A program made the position numbers and the translations under genes. A model generated the notes under the pieces. That model was not told where the DNA came from, searched no databases, and saw nothing but the letters and a program-made list of their open reading frames with translations. DNA of 64,000 bases from XBB1006 sp051877515 (lineage in GTDB: Bacteria; Bacillota; Clostridia; Lachnospirales; Lachnospiraceae), in contig JBJEIY010000050.1 of the NCBI GenBank assembly GCA_051877515.1, positions 62,001 through 126,000 of the forward strand, given 5' to 3'. Of this stretch, positions 15,847 through 24,861 are shown one piece after another (the stretch's first letter is position 1; each line of letters begins with the position of its first letter).

Positions 15847-16809
15847 TTATGTCAACTGGGCAAAAAGTGCTTCCAGCTCTTCCAAACTTTCTACTTCATT
15901 CACCAGTCCCCGGAACCGGGAGCTGTTTTTATACCCCGACATATACCAGGAGGCATGCTTTCGCATCTCCCGGATACCGGTGTACTCTCCCTTAAATGCG
16001 ATCTGCATCTTTGCATGCCGGATCACCATGGCTGCCACCTCCTGTATGGAAGGCTTGTCCGGATAGACACCGGTACGCTGCCAGGTTTTGATCTGGGAAA
16101 AGATCCACGGATTGCCCTGCGCCGCACGGCCGATCATGATCCCGTCGCAGCCGGTTTGTTCTACCATGGCTTCTGCTGACTGTGCATCTACAACATCTCC
16201 GTTGCCGATCACGGGAATGGACACTGCTTCTTTTACCTGACGGATAATATCCCAGTCTGCCTTTCCGGAATAATACTGCTGTCTGGTCCGTCCGTGTACC
16301 GCTATGGCTGCTGCCCCGGACTCCTGGGCAACATGTGCCATCTCTACCGCATTCACGTGCTCATCGTCAAATCCTTTTCTGATTTTCACCGTTACCGGCT
16401 TGTTTATGGCTTTCACCGTGGCCTCAATGATCTGTCCCGCCAGAAGAGGATTCTTCATCAGGGCAGAACCCTCCCCGTTATTGACTACCTTTGGCACCGG
16501 ACAGCCCATGTTCAGATCCAGAATGTCAAAATTTCGTTCCTCGATCTGTTTTGCCATCTCACTGACGATCTTTGGATCTGCGCCAAATAGCTGAAGGCTG
16601 GCCGGACGTTCCCGTTCATCAATGGTCAGCAGACTTTCCGTATTCTTATTTTTATACAGGATCCCTTTGGCACTTACCATTTCCATGCACACCAGATCCG
16701 CACCCTGTTCTTTGCATAAAAGCCGAAATGGCAGGTCCGTTACGCCTGCCATGGGTGCTAATATTAAATTGTTTTCCAGTTCTACGTTTCCTATTCGCAA
16801 TGCCGGCAT
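15847..16809 (-). CDS. dusB: tRNA-dihydrouridine synthase
   Basis: A 320-residue FMN enzyme that reduces specific uridines in tRNA. The N-terminal TIM barrel begins ILAPMAGVTDLPFR. The catalytic Cys is in LNMGCPVPKV, with RKGF, HGRTRQQYYSG and GNGDV around the FMN site. The helical C-terminal domain follows. I chose the ATG at 16809, one base after the coaX stop and with AGGA ten bases upstream. An ATG at 16839, overlapping coaX, is also possible. It is last in the birA-DUF-coaX-dusB operon. Confidence 0.94.
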   Translation of the reverse strand: MPALRIGNVELENNLILAPMAGVTDLPFRLLCKEQGADLVCMEMVSAKGILYKNKNTESLLTIDERERPASLQLFGADPKIVSEMAKQIEERNFDILDLNMGCPVPKVVNNGEGSALMKNPLLAGQIIEATVKAINKPVTVKIRKGFDDEHVNAVEMAHVAQESGAAAIAVHGRTRQQYYSGKADWDIIRQVKEAVSIPVIGNGDVVDAQSAEAMVEQTGCDGIMIGRAAQGNPWIFSQIKTWQRTGVYPDKPSIQEVAAMVIRHAKMQIAFKGEYTGIREMRKHASWYMSGYKNSSRFRGLVNEVESLEELEALFAQLT

Positions 16810-16810
16810 G

Positions 16811-17590
16811 TCAGTTTCTTCCTGTTTGCTGTTTTTCATGGATGAGCTGCATTCCTTTTAAAGTTAACTGCCCATCATAATAGTCAATACATCCTGTTTC
16901 CTGAGCTAAAAGCACTCCCAGACCGCCTGTAGCTACCACCTTGCAATTCTCAAGACCGGATTCTTTCTTCATCTGCTCTACAATATAAATAGTCTGTCCG
17001 ATCTGGCCGTAGACAATACCGGCCTGCATGCTGCTGATGGTCTCCTTTGCCAGAATGCTTTCCGGTTTCTTTAATTCAATCTTGGGAAGCTGTGCCGCCT
17101 GTCCCCAAAGCGCCTGTGCGCTGGTCTGTACTCCCGGAGCCGTAACACCTGCCAGAAAGGCCCCGGTGTCATCCACCAGATCATAGGTTGTTGCCGTTCC
17201 GTAGTCGATCACGATCACCGGTCCGCCATACAGCTCATAAGCTGCCACCGCATCTACAATACGGTCTGCACCGATCTGTTTGGGATTCTCTGTTGTTATA
17301 CGGATTCCGGTCTGAATCCCTGTTCCCACGATCAACGGCTCGGTGTGAAAGTATTTTTCTGTAGATCGTTTCAGGGAATACATGACATCCGGTACCACAG
17401 AAGCAATGATCACATCCGTGATCTGGGAAGCATGCAGTTTATTATGCTCTAACATGCTGCACAGGTCGATTCCGAACTCATCCGCTGTCCGCTGCAGCTT
17501 GGTTGTCATTCGAAAAGTAGCCTTTAGCTCTCTGCCGTCAAAGACTCCTGCGGTAATATTGGTATTACCCACATCCAATGCCAGTAACAT
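16811..17590 (-). CDS. coaX: Type III pantothenate kinase
   Basis: A 259-residue enzyme of the first CoA step, which phosphorylates pantothenate with ATP. The family signatures are DVGNTNITAGVF at the N-terminus, GADRIVDAVAAYELYG, DYGTATTYDLV and AGVTAPGVQTSAQAL in the acetate/sugar kinase fold. It has the usual CoaX length. The ATG at 17590 follows GGAGG. It starts one base after the preceding gene ends, so translation is probably coupled. Confidence 0.95.
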   Translation of the reverse strand: MLLALDVGNTNITAGVFDGRELKATFRMTTKLQRTADEFGIDLCSMLEHNKLHASQITDVIIASVVPDVMYSLKRSTEKYFHTEPLIVGTGIQTGIRITTENPKQIGADRIVDAVAAYELYGGPVIVIDYGTATTYDLVDDTGAFLAGVTAPGVQTSAQALWGQAAQLPKIELKKPESILAKETISSMQAGIVYGQIGQTIYIVEQMKKESGLENCKVVATGGLGVLLAQETGCIDYYDGQLTLKGMQLIHEKQQTGRN

Positions 17591-17591
17591 G

Positions 17592-17924
17592 CTATTCCTC
17601 CTCATCAAGTCCCAGATAGAACACCTTAAAGAACAGTTCCAGTGACCGGAACAGCTCCTGTTTCTTACTCTGCATCTGCTTTACCTTCAGTGCGCTTCCG
17701 ATATCATCATATAACAGGTCTTCTTCATCGTACTCTGTCTGGATTTCCAGATTTCCCTCTTCATCAAACACAAGCTTCAGGATCCCACCCACATCTTCGG
17801 TGAAAAGCACACACATGATCTTTAACTCGTCTTTAATGTCTTTGGGCAGCCCCTGGAAGGCTTCATCTAAATAAAACTTCTTCTCGTATGCATTTGATAC
17901 ACAAAGAACTACATTTTCTTCCAT
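17592..17924 (-). CDS. Small conserved acidic protein, Lachnospiraceae family (DUF6145-like)
   Basis: A protein of 110 residues starting MEENVVLCVSNAYEKKFYL, at an ATG with GGAGAG six bases upstream. It is strongly acidic, with a predicted beta strand (GGILKLVFDEEGNLEIQTE) and helical ends. The sequence resembles a family that from memory is DUF6145, found beside coaX and birA in Lachnospiraceae; no function is known. It lies between birA and coaX with spacings of 16 bp and 1 bp, so it is a true operon member. Confidence 0.8.
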   Translation of the reverse strand: MEENVVLCVSNAYEKKFYLDEAFQGLPKDIKDELKIMCVLFTEDVGGILKLVFDEEGNLEIQTEYDEEDLLYDDIGSALKVKQMQSKKQELFRSLELFFKVFYLGLDEEE

Positions 17925-17940
17925 TTCATTCTCTCCGCTT

Positions 17941-18699
17941 TTACACATATCCGTAAATACCCCGCACCGACACCTCGCCGCTGCGTACTTTATGAAGGAC
18001 ATGATCTGCCGTTTCTACCAACAGGCTTCCTTCCTGATCGATCCCTTTGCAGATCCCGCTGTATTCTCCTGCAGGATCTAACACCCTGACTTCCTGTCCT
18101 AAATTAGCCAGACATTGCTCATATTCTTCTTTTAGTCCGGCGAAGGATTGATTCTGCATTACATGATTATAATAGGTCTCCCACCACTTTACAATGGAAT
18201 TTTCTAATTTTTCCCGAAAAAAATCATCCGGCTGCTGTCCGTTTTCCAGCAAAATGGAGGTAGCTGTATCCGCAATCTCATCCGGAAAAGAATCCTGGAA
18301 CAGATTGATCCCTATGCCGCAAATTACATAGTCCACCCGGTCTTTCTCCAGCCCCATCTGGGACAGGATCCCTGATAACTTCTTACCGCCTATCACCAGG
18401 TCATTGGGCCATTTCAACTTTGGCGTAAGGCCGCTTACTTCTTCCACCGCCCGCACTCCTGCCAGACCCATTGCCAGGGAAAATAATGGCGCTGTGGTTA
18501 TGCTGCAATCCGGGCGCTCTAATACCGAAAGATACAATCCGACTTTTTCCTGAGAGATCCAGTTTCGGCCATTTCGCCCCCGCCCTTTTGTCTGCTTTCC
18601 GGCACAACATACCCTGTGACCGCTTTTTCCTTCCTTAGCCCAGAGCAGGCAGATATCATTGGTGGAAGTCACTTCCTCCCGGCGTTCTATTTCATACAT
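17941..18699 (-). CDS. birA: Biotin--[acetyl-CoA carboxylase] ligase, single-domain type
   Basis: A 252-residue ligase that activates biotin with ATP and attaches it to the carrier-protein lysine. The catalytic motifs are TSTNDICLLW, GRGRNGRNWIS and LKWPNDLVIGGKKLSGIL, with a C-terminal SH3-like domain. There is no N-terminal helix-turn-helix, so it should not repress biotin genes. The ATG at 18699 has no ribosome site of its own. A 21-codon frame with a strong site ends across this ATG, which suggests coupled translation. A TTG at 18735 is an alternative start. Confidence 0.92.
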   Translation of the reverse strand: MYEIERREEVTSTNDICLLWAKEGKSGHRVCCAGKQTKGRGRNGRNWISQEKVGLYLSVLERPDCSITTAPLFSLAMGLAGVRAVEEVSGLTPKLKWPNDLVIGGKKLSGILSQMGLEKDRVDYVICGIGINLFQDSFPDEIADTATSILLENGQQPDDFFREKLENSIVKWWETYYNHVMQNQSFAGLKEEYEQCLANLGQEVRVLDPAGEYSGICKGIDQEGSLLVETADHVLHKVRSGEVSVRGIYGYV

Positions 18700-18757
18700 G
18701 GCGTTGATTCGACTTTCGTGCCGTTTCGGTGTCAACTCTTTCGATTACACCCCACAC
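18692..18757 (-). CDS. Putative 21-residue leader peptide coupled to birA
   Basis: A short frame starting with GTG at 18757, with AGGAGG eight bases upstream, the best ribosome site in the region. It encodes 21 residues (MWGVIERVDTETARKSNQ, then Arg-His-Val). Its TGA (18694-18692) overlaps the first codons of birA at 18699. The birA frame has a stop upstream of 18735, so this site cannot serve birA directly unless initiation shifts. The peptide is probably a coupling device. Confidence 0.4.
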   Translation of the reverse strand: MWGVIERVDTETARKSNQRHV

Positions 18758-18788
18758 GAGGCCTTCCTCCTTTTTAGGGTACAAAAGA

Positions 18789-18819
18789 CGTGTGAGTCAC
18801 CACGGCGGTGACCCACACG
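18789..18819 (-). terminator. Terminator after the SPFH gene
   Basis: A 13-bp stem with one mismatch (18789-18801 with 18807-18819) and a 5-nt loop is followed on the minus strand by TCTTTTGT. It lies 28 bp after the stop of the SPFH gene. Confidence 0.7.
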
Positions 18820-18846
18820 ATCCATCTTTTCTTCCTTTATTTCATT

Positions 18847-19770
18847 CTAGTTGTCTTTGGAAACCTCAACTACGGATTTGGCAAGTCCTGCAATTCCCTG
18901 AATTTCCGAAGGAACGATGATCTTGGTTGCTTTTCCGTCTGCTGCTCTTGCAAAAGCTTCCAGGCTCTTTAATTTCAGCACGGCTTCATCCGCACCGGCT
19001 TCTTTCAGGAATTTCAGTCCGTCAGCATTCGCTTGCTGGATCTTCAGAATCGCTTCTGCCTGACCTTCTGCTTCCTTGATGGTGGCCTCTCTCTTCGCTT
19101 CTGCTCTTAGGATGGCTGCCTGCTTCTCTGCCTCTGCATCTAAGATGGCACTGGCTTTCTTACCTTCTGCCACCAGAATTGTGGATTTCTTCTCTCCTTC
19201 TGCCCTGGTAACAGCTTCACGGCGTTCACGCTCTGCCTTCATCTGCTTCTCCATTGCATCCTGAATGGCAGTCGGCGGGATAATGTTCTTTAACTCTACA
19301 CGATTAACCTTAATACCCCAGGGATCGGTTGCTACATCCAAAGTGGATCTCATCTTGGTATTGATGATCTCTCTGGAAGTTAAGGTTTCATCCAGTTCCA
19401 TATCTCCGATGATATTTCTTAAGGTGGTGGCCGTTAAGTTCTCGATGGCCATGATAGGATTCTCTACTCCGTAGCAGTACAGTTTCGGATCCGTGATCTG
19501 ATAGAATACTACGGTATCAATTCTCATGGTTACGTTATCTTTGGTAATCACCGGCTGGGGCGCAAAATCTACCACCTGCTCCTTTAAGATCACTTTTCTT
19601 GCAACGCGGTCAATAATGGGAACTTTAAAATGCAAGCCCACTCCCCAGGTTGCCTGGTATCCGCCCAGTCGCTCCACTACATAGGCATGAGCCTGGGGAA
19701 CGATCTTGATACAGGATACGATCAGAATTAAAACCAAAACGATGAGTATCAGAAAAATAATAAACTTCAT
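18847..19770 (-). CDS. SPFH/stomatin-like membrane protein (QmcA type)
   Basis: A 307-residue protein with one N-terminal membrane helix (residues 2-20), an SPFH/Band 7 domain (about 25-190) with VPQAHAYVVERLGGY and ENLTATTLRNIIGDMELDETL, and a long Glu/Ala/Lys coiled coil (190-260). Stomatin-like proteins oligomerise in membrane microdomains and affect quality control or secretion. The gene lies 27 bp after an NfeD-like gene. NfeD and SPFH genes are commonly paired, which supports both calls. Confidence 0.93.
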   Translation of the reverse strand: MKFIIFLILIVLVLILIVSCIKIVPQAHAYVVERLGGYQATWGVGLHFKVPIIDRVARKVILKEQVVDFAPQPVITKDNVTMRIDTVVFYQITDPKLYCYGVENPIMAIENLTATTLRNIIGDMELDETLTSREIINTKMRSTLDVATDPWGIKVNRVELKNIIPPTAIQDAMEKQMKAERERREAVTRAEGEKKSTILVAEGKKASAILDAEAEKQAAILRAEAKREATIKEAEGQAEAILKIQQANADGLKFLKEAGADEAVLKLKSLEAFARAADGKATKIIVPSEIQGIAGLAKSVVEVSKDN

Positions 19771-19797
19771 CTGCTTTCTTCCTCCTTATGATGCTTC

Positions 19798-20235
19798 TTA
19801 TTCTTTCAAGGCTACAATCAGCTTTACGCCCTGGATCGCCTTGATGACTACAAGGGCATCTTTCTCTATTACGGTGTCATCACTCTCACATCTTGCTGTC
19901 CATTCCTGTCCATCTACGGTCACACAGCCCATGGCTTTCAGGTTGTCGATCTGTTCTACCACAAAGGCTGTTTTTCCGATGAGACTCTCGGCATTGGTCT
20001 TGATGCGGTCTTTATTCAAATACCGTATAGCAACCGGTCTGGTAAGTGCCAGCAACAGGATGGACACCACAAAAAACAGAGCCACCTGCACGATCTCATG
20101 CAGTCCCGCCAGATTTGCCAGCAACGCAGCCAGCGCTCCTCCGGCAAACCAGATAGTGGTCAGTCCCAGTGTGACGATTTCGGCAATTACGAATACTATT
20201 AACAGTACCAGCCAGAGTATTAAAAAATAATCCAT
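19798..20235 (-). CDS. NfeD-like membrane protein
   Basis: A 145-residue protein with three or so N-terminal membrane helices (residues 3-65) and a C-terminal OB-fold of the NfeD family (about 85-145: IGKTAFVVEQID, GCVTVDGQEWTARCE). It is the short form without the ClpP-like protease domain. It works with the downstream SPFH protein in membrane organisation. It is first of a two-gene operon. Confidence 0.9.
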   Translation of the reverse strand: MDYFLILWLVLLIVFVIAEIVTLGLTTIWFAGGALAALLANLAGLHEIVQVALFFVVSILLLALTRPVAIRYLNKDRIKTNAESLIGKTAFVVEQIDNLKAMGCVTVDGQEWTARCESDDTVIEKDALVVIKAIQGVKLIVALKE

Positions 20236-20339
20236 AAATACACCTCGTTTCGCATTGCTTTCCTATACGCTTACCATAACATACTTATTGATGTATAACA
20301 AGAAAATGAACACAAATAAGTATAAAGTTTTTATAAAAA

Positions 20340-20370
20340 AACCCGCCGGTCATTTTTGTCCCTGCGGGTT
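20340..20370 (-). terminator. Terminator after the cell-wall hydrolase gene
   Basis: aacccgc (20340-20346) pairs with gcgggtt (20364-20370). On the minus strand the stem is followed by TTTTTTT, 50 bp after the hydrolase stop. Confidence 0.75.
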
Positions 20371-20420
20371 TATTGCTATGGGTTTTATTTTTCACAGGTA
20401 CTTATCCCGTGCAGCTCTCC

Positions 20421-21611
20421 TTAGTAGAATACGTGTCCACCAATGACGATGCCTGATCTTCCGGTTCTGGTAGACTGAAAATGCAGTGCTCCGTCTACAT
20501 TATCTGCACCGCCTAATGCTTCCTGTGCGGCACGGACACAACTGCTGCTGATGCTTCTTCCCAATCTGCTTGCCAGTGCACCGTTATGTGCCGGTCCAAA
20601 CTGTCCGGACTGATAGATGACACCGCGCAATGTATTGGGATAACGGCTGCTGCGGATACGATTGCATACCACAGCTCCTACCGCCAGCTTTCCTTCGTAA
20701 CTCTGGGATCCTGCTTCACACTGGATCAGGGCCGCCAACAATGTTACATCATCTACATCAGCTGCCACACTTGCCTGCTGTGTAGTTGATACAGAAGAAG
20801 TTCTGGCTGCGGCTGCTTCTTTGGCTGCCTGCTTCTCTGCTTCTTCTTCCGCTAACTGCTCATTGTACTCTTTTATGGTCAGTGCTTTTCCTAATACAAG
20901 GGATGTTTTCACATATTCAGAAGAAACAAAGGCACGTTCTCCTTTATAGGAAATGGCTACCCAGTCATCGGATTTGCTTTCCTTTTTTGCCAGTTTGAAA
21001 CGGCTTCCCTTATCTACCACCGTATAGATCTTACTGTCCGTGGAAGCTTTGCTTCTGACTCTGAGTCCGTCACTTTGCGCAATGGCATAATAGCATCCCT
21101 GCTTCTTGGCAAGTTTCTGGGCTTCCTCTCCAAATTCACAGTACTCTGCCTTTACATAGCCTTTGACATTACCGGATTTGATCTTTACCCAGTCTCCGTC
21201 CCTCTTTAAGATATTGGCTGCACTGCCCGGAAACATTTTTCCTACGATCTTAGAATCCTCCGATGCTTTGGAACGAACATTCAAAGAGGTATCTACATTT
21301 ACCATCAGGCGGTCTTCCCATTTGGAATCCACCTGCTGGGTTGCAGTCGCTTTCTGGATGGTTTCATCGATCTGTGCTTCCTCATCTTCGGAAGTATCTT
21401 TCTGTGCTCCAACTACTTCTTTATCTAAGGCCTTTACCTGTGCCATATCATATTCTCCGGATGGGATTACCGCATTGGTGATACCTGCTGTGATCCCTCC
21501 CTGCACATGGCGGGCAATTTCCTGTCTGTCACTGTTAAATGCCACTACCGTCAGTACGATACATAAGGCCGCAACAGCGATACAGGATATGCTTTTCTTA
21601 CTTAACTTCAT
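20421..21611 (-). CDS. Exported cell-wall hydrolase with two SH3b domains and SleB/CwlJ catalytic domain
   Basis: A 396-residue protein. Residues 5-25 form a signal or anchor helix. Two bacterial SH3 domains follow (about 105-160, with LNVRSKASEDSKIVG; and 170-235, with LRVRSKASTDSKIY). A Lys/Ala-rich linker of about 40 residues leads to a Hydrolase_2 domain (285-396) with LIQCEAGSQSYEGKLAVGAV and the catalytic Glu in CEAG. It should cleave peptidoglycan, probably as a lytic transglycosylase in cell-wall remodelling or germination. It is a single gene with its own consensus promoter and terminator. Confidence 0.93.
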   Translation of the reverse strand: MKLSKKSISCIAVAALCIVLTVVAFNSDRQEIARHVQGGITAGITNAVIPSGEYDMAQVKALDKEVVGAQKDTSEDEEAQIDETIQKATATQQVDSKWEDRLMVNVDTSLNVRSKASEDSKIVGKMFPGSAANILKRDGDWVKIKSGNVKGYVKAEYCEFGEEAQKLAKKQGCYYAIAQSDGLRVRSKASTDSKIYTVVDKGSRFKLAKKESKSDDWVAISYKGERAFVSSEYVKTSLVLGKALTIKEYNEQLAEEEAEKQAAKEAAAARTSSVSTTQQASVAADVDDVTLLAALIQCEAGSQSYEGKLAVGAVVCNRIRSSRYPNTLRGVIYQSGQFGPAHNGALASRLGRSISSSCVRAAQEALGGADNVDGALHFQSTRTGRSGIVIGGHVFY

Positions 21612-21718
21612 ATATTCCTCCTAATAACCGGATGTATTTCCATTCCTTTACATCAAGTATTACGCGTTTTGTTACATTTTATGCACAAATATTACAGTTG
21701 TTACAAATTTATTACGGT

Positions 21719-21747
21719 ATACTATCATAGAAAGATATACTTGTCAA
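21719..21747 (-). promoter_or_regulatory. Sigma-A promoter of the cell-wall hydrolase gene
   Basis: TTGACA (21742-21747) and TAGTAT (21719-21724) on the minus strand are separated by 17 bp, about 108 bp before the gene start. The leader is AT-rich with repeated TTGT/ACAA motifs. Confidence 0.65.
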
Positions 21748-21784
21748 GTTTTTCCAGAAAAATCCAATTTCCGACATTCGCTGA

Positions 21785-21815
21785 ACAAAAAAACCGGCAC
21801 CCATCGGATGCCGGT
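21785..21815 (-). terminator. Terminator of pgi
   Basis: accggca (21793-21799) pairs with tgccggt (21809-21815). A run of T follows on the minus strand. It is only 6 bp after the pgi stop. Confidence 0.85.
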
Positions 21816-21820
21816 CTGTA

Positions 21821-23164
21821 TTATAATCTCTTGATCAATGTTTCTCTGGCTTCTTCGTAACCCGGTTTTCCAAGAAGTGCAAACATGTTCTTCTTGTAGC
21901 TTTCCACGCCGGGCTGATTGAAGGGATTCACGCCCAGGATGTAGCCACTGACACCACAGGCAAATTCAAAGAAATAGAAAAGTTCACCCAGACAGTATTC
22001 GTCTAATTGGGGAATGTTGATCTTTAAGTTGGGTACCTGTCCGTCCGTATGTGCCAGAATGGTTCCGTTCATGGCACTCTTGTTGACGAAATCCATCTCT
22101 TTGCCTGCCAGATAATTCAGGCCGTCCAGATTCTTATCATCTTCACCGATCATTACGGTCTTTCTGGATTTTTCCACATTTAATACCGTCTCAAACATGA
22201 TCCGGGATCCATCCTGGATAAACTGGCCCATGGAATGAAGATCCGCCGTTAGATCTACCGATGCCGGAAAGATTCCCCTGTGATCTTTTCCTTCACTCTC
22301 TCCATAGAGCTGTTTCCACCACTCTGCCACATAATGCAGATTTGGCTCGTAGTTTGCCAGGATCTCCACACTTTTTCCTTTGCGCAACAGAATATTACGG
22401 ATGGCAGCATAGAGCATGGCATCATTTTCTTCAAATGCAGCCTCTATGGCCTGTCTGCGTCCCTGTGCTGCTCCTGCCATCAGCTGATCGATATCGGCAC
22501 CGCTAACCGCAATGGGAAGCAGACCTACTGCTGTCAGTACGGAGAACCGTCCTCCCACATCATCCGGCACCACAAATGTTTCATAGCCTTCCTCGTCCGC
22601 TAATGTTTTCAGTGCTCCCTTTGCTTTGTCAGTGGTAGCATAGATTCTGCCGGCTGCCTCTTTCTTGCCGTACTTCTTTTCCAGAAGATCCTTGAAAATG
22701 CGAAAAGCGATGGCCGGTTCGGTGGTGGTTCCGGACTTGGAGATCACATTGATGGAAAAATCTTTTTCTCCCACAGCCTCTATCAGATCTGCCAGATAGG
22801 TTGCACTGATGTTATTTCCTGCAAAATAGATTTCCGGTGTTTTTCTCTGCTCCTTCGTCAGGCAGTTATAAAAATTGTGTCTTAAGCATTCTATGGCTGC
22901 CCGTGCCCCCAGATAAGATCCGCCGATGCCGATCACCAGCAGTACCTGGGAATCCTCCTGTATCTTTTTTGCCGCGCGCTTAATGGCCTGGAATTCTTCC
23001 TTATCATAATTTACCGGAAGATCGATCCATCCTAAAAAATCATTTCCTGCAGCTGTTTTGTTAAGCAGCTGTTCTTTGGCAGATTCTGCGATCTGTTTCA
23101 TGTTGGCCAGCTCATGATCTGCCACAAATGTGTCCAATTTTGAATAATCCAATGTAATTTTCAT
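21821..23164 (-). CDS. pgi: Glucose-6-phosphate isomerase
   Basis: A 447-residue glycolytic enzyme that interconverts glucose-6-phosphate and fructose-6-phosphate. The SIS-fold motifs are clear: LVIGIGGSYLGARAAIE, VISKSGTTTEPAIAFR, GGRFSVLTAVGLLPIA with the PGI signature, and GVNPFNQPGVESYK near the C-terminus. The length is that of the short Gram-positive Pgi. It has its own terminator; a small membrane-protein gene lies 43 bp upstream. Confidence 0.97.
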   Translation of the reverse strand: MKITLDYSKLDTFVADHELANMKQIAESAKEQLLNKTAAGNDFLGWIDLPVNYDKEEFQAIKRAAKKIQEDSQVLLVIGIGGSYLGARAAIECLRHNFYNCLTKEQRKTPEIYFAGNNISATYLADLIEAVGEKDFSINVISKSGTTTEPAIAFRIFKDLLEKKYGKKEAAGRIYATTDKAKGALKTLADEEGYETFVVPDDVGGRFSVLTAVGLLPIAVSGADIDQLMAGAAQGRRQAIEAAFEENDAMLYAAIRNILLRKGKSVEILANYEPNLHYVAEWWKQLYGESEGKDHRGIFPASVDLTADLHSMGQFIQDGSRIMFETVLNVEKSRKTVMIGEDDKNLDGLNYLAGKEMDFVNKSAMNGTILAHTDGQVPNLKINIPQLDEYCLGELFYFFEFACGVSGYILGVNPFNQPGVESYKKNMFALLGKPGYEEARETLIKRL

Positions 23165-23207
23165 TTTCGGCTCCTTTTTACCCCATAAATGACAAAAGGG
23201 ATATCAT

Positions 23208-23543
23208 TTAGAAGATATCCCCCATTATCTCATCAAACAACTGCCTGGTTTCACTGGACCACAGCATTTTCTTCTCCTCATTGGTGAGTTGTAGACCCTG
23301 CCCGTCCGGCTTGCCCTTACGCAACTCTGCCTGGCTTTCCGCCTCCGGGAAAGGTTCCGGCTCCGTCTCCTTGCACCGGTCGGATGATTCATCACTCAGG
23401 ATTATGGTAAGATACCCCTCTAATCTTTCTGCACCTTTGTCTAAAAGTGCCCTTATCCTGCGTAACTCTCTTCCAATTTGGATGATCCCTATGATTAGAA
23501 GAATACTGAATGTAAACAGAATGATCAAGAAAAGCATTCTCAT
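23208..23543 (-). CDS. Small membrane-anchored protein of unknown function
   Basis: A protein of 111 residues with the ATG at 23543, which follows GGAGGCAGGAT. Residues 3-22 are a membrane helix. A short coiled region (QIGRELRRIRALLDKGAERLEG) follows, then an acidic, Pro-rich middle and a C-terminal helix ending FDEIMGDIF. I do not recognise a family. It lies 43 bp before pgi on the same strand and may be co-transcribed. Confidence 0.65.
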   Translation of the reverse strand: MRMLFLIILFTFSILLIIGIIQIGRELRRIRALLDKGAERLEGYLTIILSDESSDRCKETEPEPFPEAESQAELRKGKPDGQGLQLTNEEKKMLWSSETRQLFDEIMGDIF

Positions 23544-23710
23544 ATCCTGCCTCCATATCCTTGCGACCATTTTTCTAATCCCAAATATTATAACATCCTT
23601 CTTATTTTACTACAAGAAAGAAATATCGGCTTTTTTCTCCAAAATACGACTGCAAAAACATTTCCCGCTTCTTCCCTGTCTTTCCGTTTTCTTCTTTCGC
23701 CCAAAAGGAA

Positions 23711-23741
23711 TTGACTTTTTTTCCTAAGAGTATAATATAAT
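23711..23741 (+). promoter_or_regulatory. Probable sigma-A promoter of murG
   Basis: TTGACT (23711-23716) is followed by overlapping TATAAT-like boxes at 23731-23741. Spacings of 14 or 19 fit the two exact boxes, and TAATAT at 16. It is the only strong plus-strand promoter-like site before murG. Confidence 0.5.
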
Positions 23742-23776
23742 ATAGAAACTGTTTTATAAACAGTGAGGAGGCACTT

Positions 23777-24844
23777 ATGAAGAAAATCGTTCTGACAGGC
23801 GGCGGAACTGCCGGCCATGTTACCCCTAACATTGCTCTTCTTGCAAAGTTAAAGGAAAAGGGATTTCAAATCTCTTATATCGGTTCTTATGAAGGCATTG
23901 AAAAAAGTCTGGTTGAAGAAGCAGGCATTACATATTATGGTATTTCTTCCGGCAAACTACGCCGCTATTTTGACTGGAAGAATTTCACCGACCCCTTCCG
24001 GGTTTTGAAGGGCTATCAGCAGGCGAAGGCCTATTTAAAAAAAGAGAAACCCGATGTGGTTTTTTCCAAAGGCGGCTTTGTTTCCGTTCCTGTGGTGATG
24101 GCTGCCGGGAAACTGGGAATCCCTGCTGTGATCCACGAATCGGACTTAACTCCGGGGCTTGCCAATAAACTTGCCATTCCCCATGCTACCAGAGTATGCT
24201 GCAATTTCCCGGAGACCATGAAATATCTTCCGGCCGAAAAAGCACTGCTTACCGGTTCACCTATTCGGGAAGAGCTGTTGCATGGCGATGCACAAAAGGG
24301 ACTTTCTTTCTCCGGCTTAACCCACGACAAACCGGTTGTACTCATTATCGGCGGAAGCACCGGCTCGGTTGCCATTAATGATGCCGTCCGCAGTATCCTT
24401 CCCGACCTGTTAAAAGAATTTGACGTGATCCATATCTGCGGAGAAGGAAATCTGGATCCCACACTGGACCATCTGGATGGATATCGCCAGTACTCCTATG
24501 TGAAAGAAGAACTGACAGACTTATTTGCCCTGGCTGACATTGTATTGTCCCGTGCAGGAGCTAATACGATCTGTGAGCTTCTGGCATTAAAGAAACCCAG
24601 CATTTTAATCCCCCTTCCTGCTTCTGCAAGCAGAGGGGATCAGATCCTGAATGCGGAGTCTTTTGAAAAACAGGGATTTGCCGTGAAACTGGATCAGGAA
24701 ACCCTGACAGATAAAGTCTTACTGACTGCCATCCGGAATCTTTACGCAAACCGCGAAACCTACCGGGATGCCATGAAAGCCAGCCAACAGGCAGACAGCG
24801 TTTCCACCATCGTGGATCTGCTGGATGAATTAGCGGAAAAATAA
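23777..24844 (+). CDS. murG: UDP-GlcNAc:lipid I N-acetylglucosaminyltransferase
   Basis: A 355-residue GT28 glycosyltransferase that converts lipid I to lipid II at the inner face of the membrane. The N-terminal motif TGGGTAGHVTPNIAL binds the lipid acceptor. IGGSTGS and the LSRAGANTICELLAL stretch bind UDP-GlcNAc. It is a single plus-strand gene among minus-strand neighbours, outside any division/cell-wall cluster, with its own promoter and terminator. Clostridia often carry such an isolated murG. Confidence 0.95.
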   Translation: MKKIVLTGGGTAGHVTPNIALLAKLKEKGFQISYIGSYEGIEKSLVEEAGITYYGISSGKLRRYFDWKNFTDPFRVLKGYQQAKAYLKKEKPDVVFSKGGFVSVPVVMAAGKLGIPAVIHESDLTPGLANKLAIPHATRVCCNFPETMKYLPAEKALLTGSPIREELLHGDAQKGLSFSGLTHDKPVVLIIGGSTGSVAINDAVRSILPDLLKEFDVIHICGEGNLDPTLDHLDGYRQYSYVKEELTDLFALADIVLSRAGANTICELLALKKPSILIPLPASASRGDQILNAESFEKQGFAVKLDQETLTDKVLLTAIRNLYANRETYRDAMKASQQADSVSTIVDLLDELAEK

Positions 24845-24861
24845 AACAAGATGAATACAAA

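Noticed and set aside
18789..18819. Hairpin before birA as a biotin-related operator
   Set aside because: It is a strong GC stem followed by T-rich sequence right after the SPFH gene, better explained as a terminator; BirA here lacks a DNA-binding domain.
23588..23832. Two overlapping minus-strand frames of 76 codons upstream of murG
   Set aside because: They run across the murG promoter and start, have no ribosome site, and resemble reverse translation of AT-rich DNA.
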